Positions 1-7,161 of a stretch of DNA of 46,116 nt are shown here, piece after piece. The notes under the pieces were generated by a model, which made no database searches, had not been told where the DNA came from, and worked only from the letters and a program-made list of their open reading frames with translations. The translations under genes and the position numbers were made by a program. The stretch is from Paraburkholderia phosphatilytica (lineage in GTDB: Bacteria; Pseudomonadota; Gammaproteobacteria; Burkholderiales; Burkholderiaceae): positions 1 through 46,116 of the forward strand of contig NZ_QQOA01000050.1 in NCBI RefSeq assembly GCF_003443895.1, written 5' to 3'. Every line of letters begins with the position of its first letter. Position 1 is the stretch's first letter.

Positions 1-43
1 CCGGAACGCGACTCGGTTGTCGCCACGGTGGCGCGCAAAGCAG

Positions 44-411
44 ATAAACAGCCTTTGGCTGCATGAATGAGGTGGCAACTACCTTGACGCGCGCCGTCCT
101 TGCCGGGCAATGCGCTTGCGCCACAGGCAGACCGTTTGCACCGAGACGTCCAGTTCACGGGCGATCACCGTATTGGAGTGGCCCTCGTGGGCCCACAACG
201 CGATGCGCGCCCGCATCACATCTCGTTGCGCCGCCGTCTTCCGCTCGATCAGCGCTAACAGTTCCTGTCGTTCCCTATTTGCCAGCTTCACTGGCGTTGC
301 ATGGCGACCTCGGCTCATCCCGCCATGATAGCCGAGGCATTTATTTATTCAATCTATTTACGGGATGTTGCACTAGTTGTCGCCTCATTCATGCAGCCAA
401 TGGCTGTTTAT
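44..411. mobile_element. Deleted IS630-type element (MITE-like)
   Basis: Two inverted copies of a 38-base end lie at 44-81 and 374-411; I count 35 of 38 bases matching when one is reverse-complemented. Each outer end reads TAAACAGCC, so the element appears flanked by TA, the target duplication expected of the IS630/Tc1 superfamily. Inside lies only the N-terminal helix-turn-helix part of a transposase on the minus strand (79-318). The whole element is about 370 bases against roughly 1.1 kb for a complete IS630 member, so it cannot make its own transposase but could be moved by one supplied elsewhere. Confidence 0.75.
79..318 (-). pseudogene. IS630-family transposase, N-terminal stump
   Basis: A 79-residue product. 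Residues about 10-70 look like the helix-turn-helix of IS630-type transposases: a long helix with ERQELLALIERKTAAQR, then HSNTVIAREL and VSVQTVCLWRKR, typical of the homeodomain-like DNA-binding half. The DDE catalytic domain is entirely missing. The stop codon TAG is supplied by the left terminal repeat itself, showing that an internal deletion joined the N-terminal coding part directly to the far end of the element. A solo DNA-binding fragment could in principle still bind the element ends, but I see nothing showing that it is expressed. Confidence 0.7.
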
Positions 412-485
412 TCGCATCGATCGACGCCATCTCAACGACTGAGTCACGTTCGGGGTTAAGCGTCACGGCACCCACCGGTGTCCAG

Positions 486-1163
486 TTACGCGTGTGACGC
501 GACCAGCGGGCCGGATTGCATGCGCGCGCCTTCAACGTCGTGCTGACGAGCGATGTTCCTACCCGCTGAACTTTTTGCGATGGTGACGACGCGCTCGATC
601 GCTTTCAGAGCCGATCGTTCATCATCTCCGATCGCAAGCTCACTCACATACTCGCGCGCGACCTGCACCGCGTAGTTTGCCTGCCGGACGCTTTGGACGT
701 TTTGCTTGTTCGCAAGCGTCGCGAGGTTCTCTACCCTGCTCGCGAGCACGTCGAGCGGATGCATCACCATGTAGGACTGCGCGCCGTTCGTCGCCTCAAA
801 CGCCCTGCGGCGAACATCTTCCGCCTTCAGGCCAACCACGCGGTGGATCACGTCAACGTTGGCCGACTTTCCGTCGCCGACCGGGATCCTGACCATGCCC
901 ACGAGAGCAGTTAATCCCCGACGAGGCGGGAATTCCGCGACGCCCTGAACTGTTTTCGCGATCGCCGTCACGTCGTCGCGGCTGCCGAGAAAATCCACAT
1001 CCCTCGTAATCGCCGAAATACGCACGGCCAGTTGCTGATCCAGTTTGTAGTGAACCATCCAGACGGCTAAAGCCTGCCTCCCGACCAGCACCGCATATTT
1101 CGACACGCTGGAGAGCACGCGCTCGAACTGATCGGGAGTAATCGGGGCTTCAATATCTGGCAC
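486..1163 (-). CDS. Nucleotidyltransferase-fold protein (AbiEii/DUF6036-like)
   Basis: About 225 residues from a GTG at 1163, which lies two bases after the stop of the upstream small gene. An in-frame CTG at 1169 is another possible start; the frame stays open further upstream but that part is the small gene in another frame. The nucleotidyltransferase signature is visible: a GRQALAVW stretch near residues 28-35 (the family has GG/GxxAL) followed by TRDVDF at 53-58, where Asp55 and Asp57 would bind metal and nucleotide. A helical C-terminal half contains HPLDVLASRVENL, as in AbiEii-like and DUF6036 proteins. Such proteins are often toxins that modify tRNA or proteins, paired with a small antitoxin. 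Toxicity here is inference; the fold call is fairly safe. Confidence 0.65.
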   Translation of the reverse strand: MPDIEAPITPDQFERVLSSVSKYAVLVGRQALAVWMVHYKLDQQLAVRISAITRDVDFLGSRDDVTAIAKTVQGVAEFPPRRGLTALVGMVRIPVGDGKSANVDVIHRVVGLKAEDVRRRAFEATNGAQSYMVMHPLDVLASRVENLATLANKQNVQSVRQANYAVQVAREYVSELAIGDDERSALKAIERVVTIAKSSAGRNIARQHDVEGARMQSGPLVASHA

Positions 1164-1165
1164 GA

Positions 1166-1411
1166 TCAGAACTCGTCCGTGCGCCGGCGGAATGTGGTCG
1201 CTCTGACAACGGCCGGCGGTATGAAGAACATGGCTTCCTGCGTCTCGGCACCGCTCTCGACGAGCTCGTGCGAACGCACCTGATCCTGCCGTTTCGCCGC
1301 TCGCAGGAAAACGTCCTCCAGCGAGCTCTTTTTTTCCGGTGACGCAGCCGCATCGGTCTTGCGACTGGTCGCACATCGAAGAACGTTGTTCAGTGAATTT
1401 CGCTTTTCCAT
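1166..1411 (-). CDS. Small protein upstream of nucleotidyltransferase, possible antitoxin
   Basis: An 81-residue protein starting MEKRNSLNNV at 1411. A GGTGGGG stretch seven to ten bases upstream can serve as ribosome binding site. It is rich in charged residues, with a helical middle (LEDVFLRAAKRQDQVRSHELVES) and a more hydrophobic end (MFFIPPAVV). I recognise no family. Its stop is two bases ahead of the GTG of the nucleotidyltransferase gene, so the two are almost certainly translated together. The order small protein then nucleotidyltransferase is the usual one for antitoxin then toxin, but no DNA-binding motif is obvious, so antitoxin is only a suggestion. Confidence 0.55.
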   Translation of the reverse strand: MEKRNSLNNVLRCATSRKTDAAASPEKKSSLEDVFLRAAKRQDQVRSHELVESGAETQEAMFFIPPAVVRATTFRRRTDEF

Positions 1412-1910
1412 GACATGACCCCACCTGGACACGAACAGATGCAGTGTAAATTCATTATACGGAACCACGCACCGGACATCTATCCGGCCACAGATCCGCC
1501 AGGTTGGCACCTATCGAACACATCGTAGCGGCCGAAATCTGGTGGAGTCCATGCAAACAGTGCCACCCTGCTGGTCGAGGCGAAGGACTGCGCTTTCCTG
1601 ACGATATGTCGCGTGCCATGATGAGAGCGCCTCGTGAAGAAGAAAGGGCATCCATGCGTCCGCCGGACCGTCATACGATGGTCGCGAGGCGCGATCGAGA
1701 GCTTCCCGAGCTCAGCGTACGGACTCTGCACACCATTCGCCTCGCGCCGGAAGCGGCGCCGGCGCCTGAACAGGTCATGAGGCGCAACACATCCAGACTT
1801 GGCGCAGGCGAAATCGATGAAGCGCTGGTTGGCTGGAACGAGGCCGGTGCAGGCAGAGAGCGATGTGAGAAAGTGAAACCCAATCCTGCTGCATTCCGCT
1901 ACCAGAGAGA
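1412..1910. other. Long gap without a supported gene
   Basis: Apart from the promoter for the minus-strand operon, I see no convincing gene. An open frame on the plus strand from a TTG at 1504 to 2010 (168 codons) has no recognisable motif, an atypical composition, and overlaps the better-supported zinc-ribbon gene at its 3' end. The region is probably decayed DNA of the accessory patch. Confidence 0.4.
1454..1459 (-). promoter_or_regulatory. -10 hexamer of the small protein/nucleotidyltransferase operon
   Basis: On the minus strand this reads TATAAT, a perfect sigma-70 -10 box, about 43 bases upstream of the ATG at 1411. The -35 region (TAGATG at 17-base spacing) is poor, which suggests a weak or activated promoter. 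AT-rich sequence is rare in this window, so the match is notable. Confidence 0.5.
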
Positions 1911-2141
1911 TTGCGAATTGTCGTGGAGCCCGTCAGGCTTGATACAGAAGAATGGAGAAATCGGGTTCTCGCCGAATTGCGGACGACGTGTCTTTCATGC
2001 GAGTCGGTGAACGTGACCATGGGTGCCTGTGCGATCGGAAGCGTGACGGTCCATCAGGAATATGTGTGCGAGGATTGTCAGTACGAGTTCACTGCGCTCT
2101 TCGGCTTGACCGGCTGCTATCGCGGGCATCCTGAGCACTAG
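1911..2141 (+). CDS. Small zinc-ribbon protein
   Basis: Up to 76 residues from a TTG at 1911; a GTG in frame at 1923 would give 72. Two CxxC pairs are visible, Cys27-Cys30 and Cys53-Cys56, separated by about 22 residues, which is the layout of a zinc ribbon. After the second pair comes an aromatic stretch (YEFTALFGLTGCYRGHPEH) with further possible ligands. Neither start has a good ribosome binding site. The product is cytosolic by composition. Function is unknown; proteins of this shape are often found near plasmid or island genes. It lies 46 bases ahead of the Fic remnant on the same strand. Confidence 0.5.
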   Translation: MRIVVEPVRLDTEEWRNRVLAELRTTCLSCESVNVTMGACAIGSVTVHQEYVCEDCQYEFTALFGLTGCYRGHPEH

Positions 2142-2187
2142 GAGTGCCATACCGAGATCGGCGCCAGCGGAACAATCGGGGGCGTGG

Positions 2188-2478
2188 ATGCCTGATCAGT
2201 TTCTGCAGACCATCGACGCACAGACGGCCGTGCTGAGATCCTCAGCCGCAAAGACCGAAGGTACCTGCGACTGCGCACGAACAATCCAGCGCGTTGACTG
2301 GATATACCACTCGAACGCGATCGACGGCGCCACACTCACGCTGCGTGAAACCCGAGCGATTATCGAGGGGACCACGTTGATGCATCGGTCCGTTCGGGAC
2401 CACTTCAGGGTGCTCAACCACCTCGTGGCGATTCTCTACGTCGAGGACCTGATTGCGAAGCAGGAAGCCTTGAGGTGA
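2188..2478 (+). pseudogene. Fic-family protein, N-terminal remnant
   Basis: A 96-residue frame that matches the N-terminal part of Fic adenylyltransferases: DWIYHSNAIDGATLTLRETRA, then an IIEGTT, RDHF.VLNH and YVEDL series that aligns with the usual family sequence. The family motif SNAIEGN, which holds the inhibitory glutamate, reads SNAIDGA here, so both the Glu and the Asn are changed. The frame stops just where the linker to the Fic core would begin; the catalytic HPFxxGNGR motif is absent downstream in any frame I could see. It is a truncated relic and cannot be an active AMPylator. The 3' end overlaps a convergent small gene, probably the scar of the rearrangement. Confidence 0.7.
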
Positions 2479-2746
2479 CGTGTCGCAACCACGCGCTCAA
2501 GTGCAGCAACAGCTGCCGATGGCTCACGAGGTGCGTCAGCTGCCGCATGATCGACGTCGCCTCCTCCTGCCAGCGCTGCGCCTTCTTCATTTCCAGCATC
2601 CATTCCTCGGATTTCCGCTTCGCACGGTCACTCGCGTGCGCCTCCGAGTACATCCTCTCCACCCAGTTCAGGCGTTCCCGATGAGCGCGAATCTCACCGT
2701 CTGTGTTCAGCACTGCCACCAAGACGCTCGGCGCATAGTCATCCAT
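2414..2746 (-). CDS. Hypothetical helical protein
   Basis: A 110-residue frame from ATG 2746, preceded by a good ribosome binding site (GGAGG, five bases before the start). The N-terminus MDDYAPSVLVAVLNTDGE is followed by strongly helical, charged sequence (residues 15-75: RERLNWVERMYSEAHASD, then KRKSEEWMLEMKKAQRW), which may form a coiled coil. The last 20 or so residues are read antisense through the Fic remnant, are rich in Arg and Ser, and are probably not native; the original gene may have been cut by the same rearrangement. No family recognised. It diverges from the FAN1-like gene, so the LexA box at 2914 lies between the two. Confidence 0.45.
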   Translation of the reverse strand: MDDYAPSVLVAVLNTDGEIRAHRERLNWVERMYSEAHASDRAKRKSEEWMLEMKKAQRWQEEATSIMRQLTHLVSHRQLLLHLSAWLRHVTSRLPASQSGPRRRESPRGG

Positions 2747-2913
2747 ACTCGCCTCCAGCCACGCTCCAATATAAAAGGCGAACGCAGGTGGCGAGTCGTA
2801 CGAAACTGCCGGTATCGGACGGGCGCGCCAGCAAGGGTGGATGGAACCGACAGGTCGAACGCCAGGATCGTCCGAATAAGGCAAATCCCCATTCCCCCAA
2901 TCTGCTACGATAC

Positions 2914-2929
2914 CTGTACAAACATACAG
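2914..2929. promoter_or_regulatory. LexA (SOS) box
   Basis: The sequence is CTGT, eight bases, then ACAG, a full match to the LexA operator consensus of enterobacteria and beta-proteobacteria (CTGT-N8-ACAG). It ends 16 bases before the GTG of the FAN1-like nuclease gene. A repressor bound here would block transcription of the nuclease-helicase operon until DNA damage removes LexA. The site could also influence the divergent small gene starting at 2746. Confidence 0.75.
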
Positions 2930-2945
2930 CCCGCTCAAGCAAACC

Positions 2946-4694
2946 GTGCCGCCGGACCGCACCCTCAACCCGCTCTACTATCTGGCCAATTTCCGTCGCG
3001 CGCTCGACTGGATCGAAGCGCGCTATCGCGACGTGTTGGGCGACGACGAACACCAGTTCCTCGCCGTCTTTCGCGCGTTGCCTGAGCCGTCGCAGGCGCT
3101 GCTCGTCCGGATGCTGATGCGCAAGGGTCCGCACTTCCGCACGAACCGCCTCGCGTACGACGAAATCGGCTGTCCGCTCGCAGCAGCGCGTGAACTCATC
3201 GCAGCCGGCTGGATCGACGACGATCCCCTGCTTGCTCACGACGAACTGTTCCCGCTAGTGAGCAAGGCCGAACTGCAGCAGACCGTATCCACGGTCAGTG
3301 CCGCCGCCGGCCAGATTCGCGGCGCGCGCAAGATCGACCTGTACGTGACGCTAACGAGCCTCGAGCCAGAACCACGCAGCTGGTGCCAATGGCTGCCAAG
3401 CGACGCAAGCCGCGTATTTCATCTGCGCATCGCCCCAGCAGTCGATCGTTTCCGGTTGATGTTCTTCGGCAACCTGTATCAGGACTGGTCGGAGTTCGTC
3501 GTCGCGGACCTTGGCATCGTGCGCTATGAGAGCGTCGCGTTTCCCGATTCCGCGCGAGCATTCCAGACCCGCGGCGACGTGGACGTCTACCTCACGCTGC
3601 AAGGCTGCCGCGACGCGCTCGAACGCTTCGACGCAAGCAACGAAGAGAATGAACCAGCCCCGCTAGCCGCGCTCCTCACCGCCGTCGAAGACTGCACAAC
3701 GCCGAATCTCTGGCTCGAAGCTCGCCGCGCCAGGCTGCTCTACGCCATCGGCCAGGCACTCGAACGAAGCAGCCGCTGGCACGACGCACTCAACGTCTAC
3801 TCGTGCTCACAACACCCCGGCGCACGCTTTCGCCAAGTACGCGTGCTCGAAGCACTCGAACGCTTCGACGAAGCCCTCGCACTCGCCGCGCAAATCGTCG
3901 CCGAACCGCTCGACGACGAAGAGCACCAGCAAGGCGAGCGCACGCTGCAACGCCTGCAGCGCAAGCTCGGTCAACGCATGGCGCGGCGCCACGCAAAGCG
4001 GCCCATCGTGCAGGAAGACGTCACGTTGCCGCAGCCCACGCCGCCTGAGCGCGTCGAACACGCGGCGCTTCACCACCTGACCTGCGAAGATGCCCCGGTC
4101 TTCTACGTCGAAAACGGTCTCATCAATTCGCTGTTCGGCCTGCTGTGCTGGCGCGCGATCTTCGCGCCGGTGCAGGGCGCGTTCTTCAACCCGTTCCAGC
4201 GCGGCCCCGCGGACCTCAGTGCGCACGACTTCCACGCGCGCCGCACTGCATGGTTCGACGCATGCTTCGAGGCACTCGACAGCGGCACCTACCGGCAGTC
4301 GATACTCGATACGTACGCGCAGAAACACGGCATCGCATCGCCGTTCGTCGCGTGGAAGATGCTGACGCCCGAGCTGTTGCAGCTCGCGCTCGATTGCCTG
4401 CCCGCCGCACACCTGAAGCTGTGGTTCCGGCGTCTGCTGCTCGACGTGCGCGCGAACCGCTCTGGCCTGCCGGACCTGATCCGCTTCTGGCCCGCGCAAC
4501 AGCGCTACGAACTGATCGAAATCAAAGGCCCCGGCGACCGTCTGCAGGACAACCAGGTCCGCTGGCTCGACTACTGCGTCTTGCACGATCTGCCGGTGCG
4601 CGTGTTGCATGTCCGCTGGCTGAACGCCGCCGCGGACGAACAAGACGAGCAGGACGTTCAGGACGCGCAACTCGCAGCGCGCAACCTCGCATGA
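2946..4694 (+). CDS. FAN1-like VRR-NUC domain nuclease
   Basis: 582 residues from a GTG at 2946; there is no earlier in-frame start and no clear ribosome binding site, so the message may be nearly leaderless. The C-terminal VRR-NUC nuclease domain (about residues 450-570) shows SGLPDLIRFW near 507-515, YELIEIKGPGDRLQDNQ near 522-538 and a closing RWL: the PD...ExK catalytic set of this family. The middle (about 240-330) has TPR-like helices (LLYAIGQALERSSRWHDAL), as in FAN1. FAN1 proteins cut 5' flaps and unhook interstrand crosslinks. The gene overlaps the helicase gene by ATGA, so both are made together. A LexA box upstream points to induction by DNA damage. Confidence 0.85.
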   Translation: MPPDRTLNPLYYLANFRRALDWIEARYRDVLGDDEHQFLAVFRALPEPSQALLVRMLMRKGPHFRTNRLAYDEIGCPLAAARELIAAGWIDDDPLLAHDELFPLVSKAELQQTVSTVSAAAGQIRGARKIDLYVTLTSLEPEPRSWCQWLPSDASRVFHLRIAPAVDRFRLMFFGNLYQDWSEFVVADLGIVRYESVAFPDSARAFQTRGDVDVYLTLQGCRDALERFDASNEENEPAPLAALLTAVEDCTTPNLWLEARRARLLYAIGQALERSSRWHDALNVYSCSQHPGARFRQVRVLEALERFDEALALAAQIVAEPLDDEEHQQGERTLQRLQRKLGQRMARRHAKRPIVQEDVTLPQPTPPERVEHAALHHLTCEDAPVFYVENGLINSLFGLLCWRAIFAPVQGAFFNPFQRGPADLSAHDFHARRTAWFDACFEALDSGTYRQSILDTYAQKHGIASPFVAWKMLTPELLQLALDCLPAAHLKLWFRRLLLDVRANRSGLPDLIRFWPAQQRYELIEIKGPGDRLQDNQVRWLDYCVLHDLPVRVLHVRWLNAAADEQDEQDVQDAQLAARNLA

Positions 4695-7033
4695 GCTATG
4701 TGATCGCCGTGCGCGCGCTGTGCGAGTTCACCGCGAAACGCGGCGATCTCGATCTGCGCTTTACGCCCACACCAACCGCGGAAGAAGGCCAGGCCGGCCA
4801 TCGCACGGTAGCGGCGCGGCGTCCCGCAAGCTACGCCACCGAAGTCGCACTCTCAGGAAGCTACGGCGAACTGACGGTGCGCGGCCGCGCGGACGGTTAC
4901 GACGCGCAGCAGAACCGCGTCGAAGAGATCAAGACCTATCGCGGCGATCTGGATGCGATGCGCGAGAACCATCGCGCGCTGCATTGGGCGCAGGTGCGCG
5001 TGTACGGCTGGCTGCTGTGCGAACGCGATGCGCTCGACGGCATCGAACTCGCGCTCGTCTACTACGACGTCGCGAGCGGCCGCGAAACTGTGCTCACCGA
5101 ACGCGCGAGCGCCGCTGAACTGCGCGAGCACTTCAACGCGCAATGCGCGCGCTTTCTTGCATGGGCGCAACAGGAACTCGCGCATCGCGCGGCGCGCGAT
5201 GCGGCGCTCACCGCGCTTACGCTCGTGCATGGCGCCTTTAGACCCGGCCAGCGCGAACTGGCCGAAGCGGTCTATCGCGCCGCGAAACAAAAGCGTTGCC
5301 TGCTCGCACAGGCGCCCACCGGCATCGGCAAGACGATCGGCACGCTGTTTCCGCTGCTGAAGGCGTGCCCCGGCGAAGCGATCGACAAGGTCTTCTTCCT
5401 CACCGCCAAAACCTCGGGCCGGCGTCTCGCGCTCGATACCCTCGATGCGCTCGCAGCGCCCGACGCTAAACCGCTGCCGTTACGCGTCGTCGAGATGGTT
5501 GCGCGCGACAAGGCCTGCGAGTATCCAGACCGCGCGTGTCACGGCGAATCGTGTCCGCTCGCGCAAGGCTTCTACGACCGTCTGCCGGCCGCGCGCGCGG
5601 ATGCCCTCGCACTGCATAGGCTCGATCGCGACGCGGTGCGCGACGTCGCCCGCGCGCACCGCGTGTGTCCGTACTATCTGAGCCAGGAACTGGCGCGCTG
5701 GAGCGACGTGGTGGTCGGCGACTACAACTACTACTTCGACGTCTACGCAATGCTTCATGCGCTGACGCTGCATCACGAGTGGCGTGTCGCGGTGCTCGTC
5801 GACGAAGCACACAACCTGCTCGAACGCGGCCGCAAGATGTACTCGGCCTCGCTCGAGCACAGCGCGCTCGACGACGTACGCAAGAACGCACCCGCTTTCG
5901 TGAAGCAGGCATTGCAGCGCGTGAACCGGCAGTGGAACGCGCTGGCAAAAGCACAACCCGCGCCGTATGCCGCGAGCGATACGCTGCCTGCGGAACTGAT
6001 CGCGTCGATGGAACACGCGGTGGGCCTGATCGGCGAAGTCGCGAACGATCAGCCGCAGCTCTTCGATTCCACCTTGCAGCGCTTCTACTTCGACGCACTC
6101 CATTTCGTACGCATGGCGGAGCGCTTCGACAAAAACTCGCTGTTCGATATCGGCGACGAGCCTGTCACGCGCGGCGCGCCGCGCAAGTCGAACGCTAAAG
6201 CACGCCGCACCTCGATCTGCCTGCGCAACGTCGTGCCGGCGAGCGGTCTGCGTGCGCGCTTCGCCGCCGCGCATTCGGTCGCGCTGTTTTCCGCGACGCT
6301 CACGCCCGCGCACTTCTATCGCGACATGTTCGGGCTGCCCGACAACACCGTCGAGCTCGACATCGGTTCGCCGTTCAGCGCGGAACAGCTCGATGCATAC
6401 GCGGTCGCGCACATCTCCACGCGCTATCGCGACCGCGAGCGTTCGATCGATGCGATCGTCGAACTCGTCGCGCGGCAGTACGCGAAGCACGAAGGCAACT
6501 ACCTGTGCTTCTTCAGCAGCTTCGAATATCTCGAAGCGGTCGCGGCACAGTTGCAGATCGCTCACCCGCAGATTCCAACGTGGCAGCAGTCGCGCGCGAT
6601 GGACGAAGCGGCACAGCGCGCGTTCGTCGCGCGCTTTCAGGAGCATGGCTGCGGAATCGGCTTCGCGGTACTCGGCGGCTCGTTTGGCGAAGGAATCGAT
6701 CTGCCAGGTTCGCGGCTGATCGGCGCGTTCGTCGCGACACTCGGGCTGCCGCAGCTGAACCCGATCAACGAGCAACTGCGCATCAAGATGGACGCGCTGT
6801 TCGGCGCGGGCAACGGCTACGACTACACGTATCTGTTTCCCGGCCTGCAGAAAGTGGTGCAGGCCGCGGGCCGCGTGATCCGCACGCAGCAGGATCGCGG
6901 TGTCGTGTTCCTGATCGACGACCGCTTTCTGCGCGCCGAGGTGCGTGCGTTGTTACCGGCGTGGTGGCGCCTTACGCGATTGCGTTCGACCGCCGCGATT
7001 AATGCGCCGCTTGCTGCGTGCGTGCAGGCGTGA
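4691..7033 (+). CDS. XPD/DinG-family Fe-S helicase with N-terminal nuclease-like motif
   Basis: 780 residues from ATG 4691, chosen because it overlaps the FAN1-like stop as ATGA. N-terminal region: GRADGY with Asp68, then EEIKTY with Glu79 and Lys81, the D-x10-ExK layout of PD-(D/E)xK nucleases such as Cas4/RecB types. Helicase core: FRPGQRELAEAVYRA near 183, Walker A APTGIGKT at 208-215, Walker B DEAH at 371-374, and motif VI QAAGRVIRT at 724-732. Four cysteines at 276, 283, 288 and 326 lie between Walker A and B, as in the 4Fe-4S domain of XPD, DinG and FANCJ. Expected to be a 5'-3' DNA helicase in repair, working with the upstream nuclease. Activity of the N-terminal motif is inference. 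Confidence 0.85.
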   Translation: MSYVIAVRALCEFTAKRGDLDLRFTPTPTAEEGQAGHRTVAARRPASYATEVALSGSYGELTVRGRADGYDAQQNRVEEIKTYRGDLDAMRENHRALHWAQVRVYGWLLCERDALDGIELALVYYDVASGRETVLTERASAAELREHFNAQCARFLAWAQQELAHRAARDAALTALTLVHGAFRPGQRELAEAVYRAAKQKRCLLAQAPTGIGKTIGTLFPLLKACPGEAIDKVFFLTAKTSGRRLALDTLDALAAPDAKPLPLRVVEMVARDKACEYPDRACHGESCPLAQGFYDRLPAARADALALHRLDRDAVRDVARAHRVCPYYLSQELARWSDVVVGDYNYYFDVYAMLHALTLHHEWRVAVLVDEAHNLLERGRKMYSASLEHSALDDVRKNAPAFVKQALQRVNRQWNALAKAQPAPYAASDTLPAELIASMEHAVGLIGEVANDQPQLFDSTLQRFYFDALHFVRMAERFDKNSLFDIGDEPVTRGAPRKSNAKARRTSICLRNVVPASGLRARFAAAHSVALFSATLTPAHFYRDMFGLPDNTVELDIGSPFSAEQLDAYAVAHISTRYRDRERSIDAIVELVARQYAKHEGNYLCFFSSFEYLEAVAAQLQIAHPQIPTWQQSRAMDEAAQRAFVARFQEHGCGIGFAVLGGSFGEGIDLPGSRLIGAFVATLGLPQLNPINEQLRIKMDALFGAGNGYDYTYLFPGLQKVVQAAGRVIRTQQDRGVVFLIDDRFLRAEVRALLPAWWRLTRLRSTAAINAPLAACVQA

Positions 7034-7161
7034 GGCGTTTTCGTTTTTTGCTAATGTACGCTCTCACACACTGTTCCCGGGTCCGATTTGTAGCTGGTTG
7101 ATGACTCAACTATTCTGGTGCTCCGCAGGTCTAGCGACTGCATGCCGGCACCGGAAAAACA

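Noticed and set aside
1504..2010. 168-codon open frame from a TTG
   Set aside because: No ribosome binding site, no motif, odd composition, and its 3' end overlaps the better-supported zinc-ribbon gene.
3807..4670. Long minus-strand open frame opposite the FAN1-like gene
   Set aside because: A shadow of the high-GC coding strand; the plus-strand protein has clear VRR-NUC motifs while this one has none.
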